Source: Cylindrospermum sp. FACHB-282 (lineage in GTDB: Bacteria; Cyanobacteriota; Cyanobacteriia; Cyanobacteriales; Nostocaceae). From it: a stretch of 64,000 nt of DNA. The translations under genes and the position numbers were made by a program. The stretch is from positions 1 to 64,000 of the forward strand of contig NZ_JACJRJ010000011.1 of the NCBI RefSeq assembly GCF_014697195.1. Direction: 5' to 3'. A model generated the notes under the pieces. That model had not been told where the DNA came from. It saw nothing but the letters and a program-made list of their open reading frames with translations, and did no database searches. Positions 44,216-52,127 of the stretch are shown one piece after another; position 1 is the first letter of the stretch, and every line of letters begins with the position of its first letter.

Positions 44216-45196
44216 ATGCAGATGAACCAAAAACTAACCCTCCCCAGCATGGGTTGTGGAACTTGGGCATGGGGAAACCAACTGCTCTGGGGATACAATG
44301 AAAGCATGGATGACCAGTTGCAAGCCGTCTTTAACTTGTGTGTAAGCAACGGTGTCACCTTATTTGATACTGGTGACTCCTACGGGACTGGAAGATTAAA
44401 CGGACGGAGTGAGCAACTTTTGGGGCGATTTTCCAGAGAATATCAGGATTTAGGTAAAGACAATATTTGCATTGCTACCAAGCTAGCTGCTTACCCTTGG
44501 AGATGGACTAGACAAGCGATGGTATCGGCTTGCAAGGCTTCGGCTCAACGTTTGGGCAAAAATGTCGATTTGGTGCAGATGCACTGGTCTACAGCGAATT
44601 ACGCACCTTGGCAAGAGACAGGACTGTTAGATGGTTTAGCTGATCTTTATGAACAAGGGTTAGTTAAGGGGGTGGGACTATCCAATTACGGGCCAAAACG
44701 GCTGCAATATGTGCAGAAAAAGTTTGCCGAAAGAGGTGTACCAATTACTTCTTTGCAAGTTCAATACTCTCTGTTGTCTACCTATCCTGTGACGGAACTA
44801 GGGTTAAAAGATGTTTGCGATGATTTGGGAATTAAACTAATAGCTTATAGTCCTTTGGCTTTGGGGTTGTTGACAGGCAAGTTTTCGGAAAAAGGCACTT
44901 TTCCTAAAGGTATTCGTGGCTTATTGTGTCGGCAGTTATTACCAGGAATGAAACCGCTTTTAGGATGTTTGCGTGAGGTAGCAAATTTCCGAAATAAAAC
45001 TATGTCTCAGGTGGCAATTAATTGGTGTATTTGTAAAGCTACAATTCCTATTCCTGGAGCCAAGAGTTTAAAGCAAGCAGAAGATAATATTGCTGCTTTG
45101 GGTTGGCTGTTGAATGATGGTGAAGTTGCAGAGTTAGATCAAGCTGCTGCGAGTGTGGATAAAAAAATGGTGCAGAATATTTTTCAAACTAAGTGA
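44216..45196 (+). CDS. Aldo/keto reductase
   Basis: A 326-residue NAD(P)H-dependent oxidoreductase with the (beta/alpha)8 fold. The family tetrad is visible: Asp in LFDTGDSYG (Asp57) and Tyr60-like Y in SYGTGRLNGRSE, Lys in CIATKLA, and His in VQMHW. NADPH-binding SPLALGLLTGKF and IPGAKSLKQAEDN are at the C-terminus. ATG codons at 44216 and 44222 are both possible starts. It is monocistronic and unrelated to the neighbouring cassettes. The substrate cannot be told from the sequence. Confidence 0.92.
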   Translation: MQMNQKLTLPSMGCGTWAWGNQLLWGYNESMDDQLQAVFNLCVSNGVTLFDTGDSYGTGRLNGRSEQLLGRFSREYQDLGKDNICIATKLAAYPWRWTRQAMVSACKASAQRLGKNVDLVQMHWSTANYAPWQETGLLDGLADLYEQGLVKGVGLSNYGPKRLQYVQKKFAERGVPITSLQVQYSLLSTYPVTELGLKDVCDDLGIKLIAYSPLALGLLTGKFSEKGTFPKGIRGLLCRQLLPGMKPLLGCLREVANFRNKTMSQVAINWCICKATIPIPGAKSLKQAEDNIAALGWLLNDGEVAELDQAAASVDKKMVQNIFQTK

Positions 45197-45562
45197 ATTT
45201 TCTCATGAACTCAGAGATATTTTTTTATGGACTACTTATTTGATTAAAATTTAAGGATTGCTTTTGATTTATTGACGCATTGACTATAATTGTGAGGTAA
45301 TTTGTTTTTCATCAGCTAATAACCCTCTTCTGTCACTCTCCGAAAACATTTGCCATTTCTGAATTCTAGAGCTTTTATCTACCAAGCGATTGCACAATTT
45401 GTTTCTAAGAATAAATACAACACCCATTTTTTTCTAATAGGATAGGTTGGATTGATTGGTTGATAAGGCTTTCAGAAATTGCCCTCCCGGAAAGTGACAA
45501 AAGAGGGATAAACTGTTCATTAAAATCAAAATTTGAGAGAATAGTAATATCCCTTCTATATA
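45197..45562. other. Intergenic region, 366 bp, nothing recognised
   Basis: AT-rich gap between the aldo/keto reductase gene and the DUF433/DUF5615 pair. It should contain the promoter of the pair, which in such modules is often autoregulated, but no operator-like inverted repeat could be read near the start. Confidence 0.45.
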
Positions 45563-45811
45563 ATGAGCATGAAACTAGACCGGATTACCAGCAATCCTGC
45601 TCGGATGAATGGACAGCCGTGTATACGCAATCTGCGGCTTACAGTTCGTCGGGTAATAGAGTTACTAGCAATCTATCCTGAGCGTGAAGAATTGCGTCAA
45701 GAATTTCCTGAACTGGAAGACGAAGATATCCAGCAAGCCCTAATTTATGCTTCTACTTATTTGGATGATCGCATTATAGAACTATCCCCAAGTTATGAAA
45801 CTGTTGCTTGA
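45563..45811 (+). CDS. DUF433 family antitoxin
   Basis: An 82-residue DUF433 protein: RITSNPARMNGQPCIRNLRL, TVRRVIELLA, then LRQEFPELEDEDIQQALIYA. The fold is a small helix-turn-helix-like DNA-binding domain. DUF433 genes are regularly found just upstream of DUF5615 PIN-like toxin genes and are annotated as their antitoxins. Here the stop overlaps the toxin start by 17 nt. ATG codons at 45563 and 45569 are both possible; neither has a clear ribosome-binding site. It probably represses its own operon (family inference). Confidence 0.85.
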   Translation: MSMKLDRITSNPARMNGQPCIRNLRLTVRRVIELLAIYPEREELRQEFPELEDEDIQQALIYASTYLDDRIIELSPSYETVA

Positions 45812-46163
45812 CCAGGGATTACCGCTGTCTGCGGCTGCTTTATTGTGCGAAGCTGGTATTGATACTATTCATGTTGGTGAGATTGCTTTATCCGCAGCAG
45901 ATGATACAGAAATACTCCAGAAGGCTCAAGAAGACCAGCGCGTTGTTGTCACCCTAGATGCAGATTTTCACGCTTTGTTAGCTCTCGCTGAAGCGATTTC
46001 TCCCTCAGTCATTCGCATTCGTATTGAAAAATTACGCGCTCAAGCACTGACTGAATTATTACTGACAGTTATTAGTGAATGCGAGAAAGATTTAGAGCTA
46101 GGGGCAGTTGTAACGGTTGAACCAAGGCGTATTCGTATGCGCCGTCTCCCGTTATTAACTTGA
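45795..46163 (+). CDS. DUF5615 family PIN-like toxin
   Basis: A 122-residue PIN/Mut7-C-like nuclease. The acidic residues expected for metal binding are Asp6 (MKLLLDQGLP), the Asp pair in SAADDTEIL (about 35-40) and VTLDADFHAL (about 52-61). As a toxin it is expected to cleave RNA, by analogy with VapC-type PIN domains; I know of no direct assay for this subgroup. It is translationally coupled to the DUF433 gene by a 17-nt overlap. The full length and intact acidic residues suggest an active pair. Confidence 0.87.
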   Translation: MKLLLDQGLPLSAAALLCEAGIDTIHVGEIALSAADDTEILQKAQEDQRVVVTLDADFHALLALAEAISPSVIRIRIEKLRAQALTELLLTVISECEKDLELGAVVTVEPRRIRMRRLPLLT

Positions 46164-46359
46164 AAGGTGTAACAAAATATGTCGTTTACATCTAATCTGC
46201 TCCAGTTCGCCTAAAACAATCGCTAATGCCTGTTGTGCGACTGAAAAATCTCCTAGATGTCAATACTATTTGGTAATAATTAAGAAACAAGCTAAACTCC
46301 AACTTCTGGAGAGCGAATAATAACACTTTAAGTATCGGGAATGCAGAGGGGATTATAGC

Positions 46360-47592
46360 GTGGCTGATGGTGAAGGTGCTGTCAAAATCGAAGAAATTCA
46401 TCCCAAAGACTTTTTATGGCCGTTCTGGCCTGTTGTGCCAATTTACCCTTATGGCAGACGCCGGACAATCCGTAAAGAAGTAATTAAGGATAGTATCTGG
46501 ACTTTTGACCAGTTGCAGGGGATTTTTTACGTTGTCGTGCCGATTCGCATGACCGTTGTTAAGCTGGAAAAAGGCGGTTTGCTGGTTTACGCGCCGGTTG
46601 CACCAACGGCTGAATGTATCCGACTGGTAAATGAGTTGGTGGCAGAACATGGAGATGTTAAGTATATCATTCTGCCAACTATTTCTGGTATAGAGCACAA
46701 AGTTTTCGTTGGCCCTTTTGCTAGATGCTTTATCAATGCACTGGTGTTTGTTGCACCTCATCAGTGGAGTTTTCCGTTAAATCTGCCTTTGAGTTGGTTG
46801 GGGTTACCTGGTAAACGGACTCAGATATTGCCTGAAGATAGTCATAAAGCGCCTTTTGCTGAGGATTTTGATTATGCGCTTCTGGGGCCGATTGAACTTG
46901 GCCCTGGTCGGTTTGCAGAGGTGGCTTTTTTCCATAAGCGATCGCACACTCTACTTTTAACAGATACCATAATTGCGGTTCCAGAAGATCCCCCGGCGAT
47001 CGCCCAATTCGACCCCTACCCCTTGCTATTCCATGCCAAGGATAAAGCCTCTGATAGGGTTGCAGACAATCAGGCAAACCGCCGTAAGGGATGGCAGCGG
47101 ATAACTCTATTTGCTTTGTATTTTCAGCCCAGTGTGTTGAAAATACCGGGGTTTGGTGAGGTGTTTCGCGATGCCTGGAAAGCGCCAGAACGCTCACGGC
47201 AGGCTTATTTTGGGTTGTTTCCTTTTAAATGGGAAAGGAATTGGATGCGATCGTTTGCAGCTTTGCGAGGGGATGGGCGTTTATTTGTTGCCCCAATTTT
47301 ACAAACTTTAATTCTCAATCGCGCACCGAGGGAAACTATAAATTGGGCTGATAAAGTAGCGAGTTGGGATTTTCAGTGGATTATTCCCTGTCATTTTGAT
47401 GCCCCAATTAAAGCAGAACCTCGGCAGTTTCGCCAAGCATTTTCTTTCTTAGAAAAGCAGCCGGCTTTTACTGCGGGTTTATTTAATAGTAATAGTTATC
47501 CTTTACCGGAGGATGATTTTAAAGCATTGAGAGATATTGATGCGGGGTTGAATAGGTTCGGTATTGTCCCGCATCCTAGGGAGAAGGTATAA
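46360..47592 (+). CDS. DUF4336 domain-containing protein
   Basis: A 410-residue protein of the cyanobacterial/plant DUF4336 family. It begins with GTG at 46360 (MADGEGAVKIEEIHPKDFLW), without a strong ribosome-binding site. The characteristic blocks are VVVPIRMTVVKLEKGGLLVY, YIILPTISGIEHKVFVGPFA and FHKRSHTLLLTDTII. The fold resembles metallo-beta-lactamase hydrolases, but the H-x-H-x-D-H metal motif is not intact, so catalysis is doubtful. Its function is not known. It is unlinked to the toxin-antitoxin pair upstream (196-bp gap). Confidence 0.85.
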   Translation: MADGEGAVKIEEIHPKDFLWPFWPVVPIYPYGRRRTIRKEVIKDSIWTFDQLQGIFYVVVPIRMTVVKLEKGGLLVYAPVAPTAECIRLVNELVAEHGDVKYIILPTISGIEHKVFVGPFARCFINALVFVAPHQWSFPLNLPLSWLGLPGKRTQILPEDSHKAPFAEDFDYALLGPIELGPGRFAEVAFFHKRSHTLLLTDTIIAVPEDPPAIAQFDPYPLLFHAKDKASDRVADNQANRRKGWQRITLFALYFQPSVLKIPGFGEVFRDAWKAPERSRQAYFGLFPFKWERNWMRSFAALRGDGRLFVAPILQTLILNRAPRETINWADKVASWDFQWIIPCHFDAPIKAEPRQFRQAFSFLEKQPAFTAGLFNSNSYPLPEDDFKALRDIDAGLNRFGIVPHPREKV

Positions 47593-47654
47593 AACAAGTA
47601 TGTTTTACCCTAACATACCACTACTAAGAGTATAGTATATTTTGGTTATTGATA

Positions 47655-48401
47655 ATGCTGACATCCATCCGCCAAAGAGATAATTGTAAGGTTCATGCAC
47701 AAGAAGTAGATAAATTTGATGCCCCATTTACTTGTCCCAAATGTGGCTGCGAGACAATTCTTCGTCAAGGTTCTGTTAAAGTTCATCATTTTGCTCACAA
47801 ACCACCTGTCTTTTGTGAATATGGGCAGGGAGAGTCTGAAGCACACAGAATTTGTAAACAAAGCATATACGATGAGTTAAAAGATGCTCCAAACGTTACT
47901 TTATGTGAGCTAGAAAAAGATTTCGGAACTGTAGTAGCTGATGTGTTTTTTATGTTTAGTGGTGTGAAGGTTGCTATTGAAGTTCAAATTAGCAACTTGA
48001 CGATGACCAGAATAATTGAGAGAACAGAGGAGTACGATGAGCTAGGAATCTATGTTCTTTGGCTTTCAGTTTTTGATAGCAAATTGGATGAAAAAAAATA
48101 TGCCCCCAAGCAATGGGAAAAATGGCTGCACGCAACTTACTTTGGACGTGTTTACTATTGGCTAGAAGAACTTGAAATAATACCTATTCACTTTGATGAA
48201 TACTTACTTTGGGTGGAGTCAACTGACTATGGAGGTGGGTACTATCGAAAGTCTAAAAGATACAGAACGCCAACAGAAGGTTCTATCCTTAATCTTTTGA
48301 GCGATTTTAAGTTTAGGGAGCAAAAGGGCGGAACATTTGGCAACATGTATGTTCCTAGTTGCAAGATATTAATTGATAACACAGATGCTTGGTGGAAGTA
48401 A
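47655..48401 (+). CDS. CoiA-like protein with zinc finger and PD-(D/E)XK-type nuclease domain
   Basis: A 248-residue protein. An N-terminal zinc finger (Cys27, Cys30, then HHFAH at 44-48) is followed by the CoiA-type segment SEAHRICKQSIYDEL. A nuclease core follows, with Asp96 in VVADVFF and Glu109-Val-Gln111 in VAIEVQIS, a PD-(D/E)XK arrangement with Gln in the usual Lys position. CoiA promotes recombination in natural transformation in Firmicutes; cyanobacterial relatives are unstudied. I use ATG 47655 instead of the TTG at 47649. It stands between the DUF4336 gene and two antitoxin-like genes, so a defence or mobile-element role is also possible. Confidence 0.8.
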   Translation: MLTSIRQRDNCKVHAQEVDKFDAPFTCPKCGCETILRQGSVKVHHFAHKPPVFCEYGQGESEAHRICKQSIYDELKDAPNVTLCELEKDFGTVVADVFFMFSGVKVAIEVQISNLTMTRIIERTEEYDELGIYVLWLSVFDSKLDEKKYAPKQWEKWLHATYFGRVYYWLEELEIIPIHFDEYLLWVESTDYGGGYYRKSKRYRTPTEGSILNLLSDFKFREQKGGTFGNMYVPSCKILIDNTDAWWK

Positions 48402-48436
48402 TAGACTGTAGGTAACATAACAAATCACTGCACTAT

Positions 48437-48721
48437 ATGAAAATTGAAACCTTGAAACAACGCTTAGACAAAAATCGTCCCATGACTACTGTTACTCTGC
48501 GGATGCCGGAAGATGTGATAGATGACTTGAAGCGAATTGCACCAATACTTGGTTTTTCTGGTTATCAGCCATTAATTCGTGCATATATTGGACAGGGACT
48601 CCGGGTAGATTTAGAAAAGGTAGAAAATAATACAATTAATGCTTTAATTGCTAGTTTAAAACGGCATGGTGTGAGTGATGATGTAATTCATGAAGCGTTA
48701 AATGAAATCGTTAATGGCTGA
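48437..48721 (+). CDS. Ribbon-helix-helix (CopG/BrnA-like) DNA-binding protein
   Basis: A 94-residue protein. The strand TTVTLRMPEDVIDDLKRIAP and then GFSGYQPLIRAYIGQGL (about 17-55) form a ribbon-helix-helix DNA-binding unit as in BrnA/CopG antitoxins. The C-terminal 30 residues (ALIASLKRHGVSDDVIHEAL) could bind a toxin. No toxin gene lies beside it; the next gene is another small DNA-binding protein. It is an orphan antitoxin-like regulator or one whose toxin was lost. Confidence 0.75.
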   Translation: MKIETLKQRLDKNRPMTTVTLRMPEDVIDDLKRIAPILGFSGYQPLIRAYIGQGLRVDLEKVENNTINALIASLKRHGVSDDVIHEALNEIVNG

Positions 48722-48765
48722 GTTTTCCACATTTATTTGTATTATCTATCCAAGGAGAAATTGCT

Positions 48766-48963
48766 GTGGCTGCTATCACTATTAACATTGCAGACGAGCA
48801 ATTACAAAAACTTCAAGCAATGGCACAAGAGAGCGGGATTTCTGCTGAAGAGTTATTACGCGCTAGTATAGAAAATTGGCTCAATCATTCCAACAACGAT
48901 TTCGTACAAGCAGCTAGTTATGTACTCAAGAAAAATACTGAATTGTACCGTCGTTTAGCATGA
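48766..48963 (+). CDS. Small ribbon-helix-helix antitoxin-like protein
   Basis: A 65-residue protein: ITINIADEQLQKLQAMAQES, then GISAEELLRASIENWL, a ribbon-helix-helix unit, and the C-terminal tail FVQAASYVLKKNTELYRRLA. That tail is what I recall for antitoxins encoded directly upstream of death-on-curing (Doc/Fic) toxin genes in cyanobacteria. The start is GTG with a strong AAGGAG 8 nt upstream. The stop is overlapped by ATG (ATGA) opening a frame of only 16 codons, as if the toxin gene has been lost (see findings). Confidence 0.75.
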   Translation: MAAITINIADEQLQKLQAMAQESGISAEELLRASIENWLNHSNNDFVQAASYVLKKNTELYRRLA

Positions 48964-49006
48964 TACGTTTTGCTTTTTTTTCAGTTGAAAAACCCAATAA
49001 CTACCC

Positions 49007-50347
49007 CTAACGCTTCATCCCCTTAAACCGTTCTTTCGCTTCTGCAAATGCTTCTTGCATCACCGCTTGAATCTTCTGCGGATCTGGTTTTTTCCCACCC
49101 ATCAAATCACCAAAGTAGACGCAAGCACCTTCACCTAAAGACCAAGTGTAAGCAGCTGCCCAAGATGCAGCAATTACACTGCCGAAACCGGGGATGAATT
49201 TGATTAACTCCCGTGCAACAGCTTGGGCGAGAAAACCACCTGCGATCGCACTCACAATACCCCCAGCTTGGGACGGTGTCAACTTTTGCCCATATAATTG
49301 ACCCAACAAACCCACCATCGAAACTTGCAACGCTGTCAGAACAGGCATTGTAGCGAAAGGCAGAGGCACTGCGGCGAGAGTTGCTGCCATAATCGCAAAA
49401 GGCAAAATATAACGCCTTGCAGCATCCCTGTAGAGGTTGCCGATTTTCTCACCTGCTTGCTGATCTAACAACTGATAAATTGTCTTAGCTTCTGCCTCTG
49501 GGAGGAGTTCTGCTAAGTTATCTCGCAACGCCTCTAAGCCGTAAAATACTGGGTTGTAGCCATCCTCTTCTAGAGTAAAATCGATGAGGACAGAACGGTC
49601 AGAGATTCCAGCAAAAGCTAGCTGCATCGCGGCAAAAGCCCGATTAACTTCCTCATAATTTGGGGGATAATCAGGATGATCAGCAGTAGCCAGCGGATAA
49701 ACTTCATGCAAGCAAGTTACCACCAGCAAACAGGGAATCTCTGGATATTTTTGACGCAACTGTTGAGCAATTTGTCGCAGCGTATCAGTTGCGAAATCGT
49801 TAATTTTGACAGTGAGAATTAAGACTCTAGCGCGGCGAGTTTCTTTTTGCAAATCACCAACCAACTCCTGAATAATTGCTTCAGTATTTTGGTTAACATC
49901 ACCTAATCCCACCGTATCAGTAAAAATCAATAACGGCAGATCATTAGAAGGATAAGCGTAGCGTTCGGTGTGTTGGGTGTGAGGGCGAAAACCTTGACCG
50001 ACAATTTCCGCAGATACCCCAGTCAGCCCCCGAACAATGGAACTTTTACCAGCTTGGGGTTTACCAATTAGCAAAGCTTCTGTAGTTGGTAATTCAGCGC
50101 GAACAGTCTCTAAAATCTCGGCAACTTGCGCTTCACTAACACTAAACCACTGCACCACCGTTTGGGCTACTTGGTCTACAGGTAAAAGTTGCGTTAAACT
50201 GGCTGTAGCTTTATTCCAGATATCAGCAATCCGATTTTTCCAAGAATCATCAACCGACTCTGTTGTGACAACATCAGTCGGTGTACTCAATTGGGGAGAA
50301 TCAGCTGAAGGTAAATCAGCGTTACGTTGCTCAGTCATGGGCATCAA
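49007..50347 (-). CDS. P-loop GTPase with hydrophobic C-terminal domain
   Basis: A 446-residue GTPase. G1 is GKPQAGKS at 95-102 and G3 is DTVGLGD near 144-150. The G4 region reads VTCLHEV, without the usual N/T-K-x-D, so nucleotide specificity may be relaxed. The C-terminal 140 residues are hydrophobic and glycine-rich (ILPFAIMAATLAAVPLPFAT, IVSAIAGGFLAQAVA, IPGFGSVIAASWAAAYTWSLG), as in DUF697/YcjF-type membrane-associated GTPases. ATG at 50347 or 50338 may be the start. It is related in type to the GTPase at 40.2-42.1 kb. Role unknown. Confidence 0.82.
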   Translation of the reverse strand: MMPMTEQRNADLPSADSPQLSTPTDVVTTESVDDSWKNRIADIWNKATASLTQLLPVDQVAQTVVQWFSVSEAQVAEILETVRAELPTTEALLIGKPQAGKSSIVRGLTGVSAEIVGQGFRPHTQHTERYAYPSNDLPLLIFTDTVGLGDVNQNTEAIIQELVGDLQKETRRARVLILTVKINDFATDTLRQIAQQLRQKYPEIPCLLVVTCLHEVYPLATADHPDYPPNYEEVNRAFAAMQLAFAGISDRSVLIDFTLEEDGYNPVFYGLEALRDNLAELLPEAEAKTIYQLLDQQAGEKIGNLYRDAARRYILPFAIMAATLAAVPLPFATMPVLTALQVSMVGLLGQLYGQKLTPSQAGGIVSAIAGGFLAQAVARELIKFIPGFGSVIAASWAAAYTWSLGEGACVYFGDLMGGKKPDPQKIQAVMQEAFAEAKERFKGMKR

Positions 50348-50467
50348 AACCGCAGATAGATTCTAACTACATCCTGACGGAGCTTACTATTGAGGTTGTA
50401 AAATTCAGCAGCCCCTTGGATTCATTTTAGCTTTGTTATCCCTGTTGCTGCCTCAGAAGACTAAATA

Positions 50468-50974
50468 CTATTCCAACCAACCCCAGCGAGTGCCTTTTTT
50501 AATCTCAGTAATTGTATTTTCAGCTACCCCATACTTCCGAGCTAATTTGGCCTGTATCCCTCTGATACCAGCATTAATCTTGAGTTCTTGCTTAATCGCT
50601 CTGACACTATCCTCGGTCAATTTTGAGTTACCATTCTCGGAACCCCAAACCTTGCCTGTTCTGTCTTTTCTTGCCATATCAGCTTGATTATCAGCATGAG
50701 TACCTGGACTGAGGTGATTGGGATTTACACATGATGGGTTATCGCACTTATGTTGTATGAGAAGTGCTGAATCTAGAGAATTATGTGTGATGAAATAAGC
50801 TATGCGATGGGCTTTGTAAACGTTTCCGGCGATTTTTACTCTGCCATACCCTTGGGAGTTTTTAGTCGCCTGCCATTCCCAGCATTCATTGGGGTTATTT
50901 GTCTTATTCACTTTTTGCCAGAATCTTTCAATACATTCTGGCGTAATAATATCAGGTGATAAAACTTGATACAC
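50468..50974 (-). CDS. HNH endonuclease with C-terminal helix-turn-helix
   Basis: A 168-residue free-standing HNH nuclease. The nuclease core is YKAHRIAYFITH, then LIQHKCDNPSCVNPNHLSPG with NPxHL and a zinc-type Cys/His set, followed by GTHADNQADMARKDRTG. Residues about 118-165 (GSENGNSKLTEDSVRAIKQE then LARKYGVAENTITEIKKG) form the NUMOD-like helix-turn-helix seen in homing endonucleases. It sits 37 nt downstream of tRNA-Val(CAC) on the same strand. No intron or intein is seen, so this looks like an intron-less homing endonuclease gene. Confidence 0.88.
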   Translation of the reverse strand: MYQVLSPDIITPECIERFWQKVNKTNNPNECWEWQATKNSQGYGRVKIAGNVYKAHRIAYFITHNSLDSALLIQHKCDNPSCVNPNHLSPGTHADNQADMARKDRTGKVWGSENGNSKLTEDSVRAIKQELKINAGIRGIQAKLARKYGVAENTITEIKKGTRWGWLE

Positions 50975-51011
50975 TATTCTAATTTTGGTTACTTTTAGTT
51001 ACTATTACGTA

Positions 51012-51083
51012 TGGGCGATATTGGATTTGAACCAATGGCCTCTCCCGTGTGAAGGGAACGCGCTACCCCTGTGCTAATCGCCC
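51012..51083 (-). tRNA. tRNA-Val (anticodon CAC)
   Basis: A 72-nt cloverleaf on the minus strand. The acceptor stem is GGGCGAT/ATCGCCC with discriminator A. The anticodon stem TTCCC/GGGAG has the loop TTCACAC, so the anticodon is CAC after U33. The T arm is ATTGG-TTCAAAT-CCAAT. CCA is not encoded. The HNH endonuclease gene lies directly downstream. Confidence 0.92.
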
Positions 51084-51142
51084 GCAAACAATCATATTAG
51101 CATAAATATCATTAAATTATAAGTAATATTTGCCCATTTTTC

Positions 51143-51874
51143 TCAATCGCCTTGAGGGCAATCATTCCACAAGGTTGTAATTTCGCGCAAACTCTGGTGA
51201 GTGCCATTACCTAAGATTAAATGATCTAACAGTGGAATGCCCAAAAGCTGCGCCCCTGATAACAATTGACGGGTTAATTCTATATCTGCATCGCTGGGTT
51301 CCAAGTTGCCTGAGGGGTGGTTGTGTGCCACTATAACCCTTGTTGCTCCCTGACGAATGATTTCGCGGAAAATGTCACGGGGAGAGGCTAGGGTTTCGGT
51401 GGCGGTGCCAATGGTAATCACTTTTGTACCAAGTAAGCGATTTTTCACATCTAACAGCAGCACTGCAAACCGTTCTTGATTTTGCCACATTAAATCTTGA
51501 CTCAGTGCAGCAGCGGCAACAACTGGGCTATCAATCATTGTACCATCTGAGGGACGGGAGAGAAAGGCGCGTTTACCTAGTTCAATGGCTGCTAAGATGG
51601 TTGTCGCTTTTGCTGGGCCAATTCCGGGAATTAGCATTAACTCAGCGGGGGTAACTTCCCGCATTACTGCTAAAGGGTCGCGTTGGTGTTTGCCTAATTC
51701 CTGCAATATATATTGTCCCAACCCTACTGCGGAGAGTTTTCCGGGGCCTTGACCGGTGCCTAGAAGAATGGCGATTAATTCCGCTGTGGCTAAAATTTTT
51801 GGACCGTGGGTGATTAATCGCTCTCGCGGACGTTCATTTTCTGGTATGTCGGCAATTCTGAGGCAGTAAGTCAT
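51143..51874 (-). CDS. radC: RadC family JAB-domain protein
   Basis: A 243-residue protein of the RadC family. The N-terminal helix-hairpin-helix [13 protein letters not shown] (79-91) and the JAB/MPN zinc motif [15 protein letters not shown] (His184, His186, Asp195) are intact. RadC proteins were once thought to act in DNA repair; their real role is unsettled, and some lie near mobile elements. Length is normal for the family. The flanking 5' gap carries a small GTGCGTT/AACGCAC palindrome. Confidence 0.93.
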   Translation of the reverse strand: MTYCLRIADIPENERPRERLITHGPKILATAELIAILLGTGQGPGKLSAVGLGQYILQELGKHQRDPLAVMREVTPAELMLIPGIGPAKATTILAAIELGKRAFLSRPSDGTMIDSPVVAAAALSQDLMWQNQERFAVLLLDVKNRLLGTKVITIGTATETLASPRDIFREIIRQGATRVIVAHNHPSGNLEPSDADIELTRQLLSGAQLLGIPLLDHLILGNGTHQSLREITTLWNDCPQGD

Positions 51875-52012
51875 AGAAAAACGCAGAGATTAGACGCCAT
51901 CGTGGGAGCTATCTTTATTTATCCCTTGTTTCGTCTATAAATTATGCCTATTTGGCAAAATAATTAATATTTTTTGCCTCTGATGAAAGTTGGCGTATTT
52001 TCAACATTTGTC

Positions 52013-52030
52013 GTGCGTTAGGGAACGCAC
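52013..52030. repeat. Palindrome GTGCGTT-AGGG-AACGCAC
   Basis: A perfect 7-bp inverted repeat with a 4-nt loop, between radC (-) and the phosphoribulokinase-like gene (-), followed by CGCTACGCAT. This is a common intergenic palindrome in cyanobacterial genomes (from memory). It may act as a weak terminator but lacks a T tract. Confidence 0.5.
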
Positions 52031-52127
52031 GCTACGCATAGGATGTGTAAAGAGACGCATCAAAAAACAGAAGGATGTAAATGAGTATTCGCATTTTCTA
52101 TCTGGGAACGATAAAAACATTAATTAC

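Noticed and set aside
45460-45681. Plus-strand frame of 73 codons overlapping the DUF433 start
   Set aside because: It reads the DUF433 gene in another frame; the DUF433 frame is clearly the real one.
46192-47197. Minus-strand frames opposite the DUF4336 gene
   Set aside because: They are mirror frames of a well-supported gene and share no features with known proteins.
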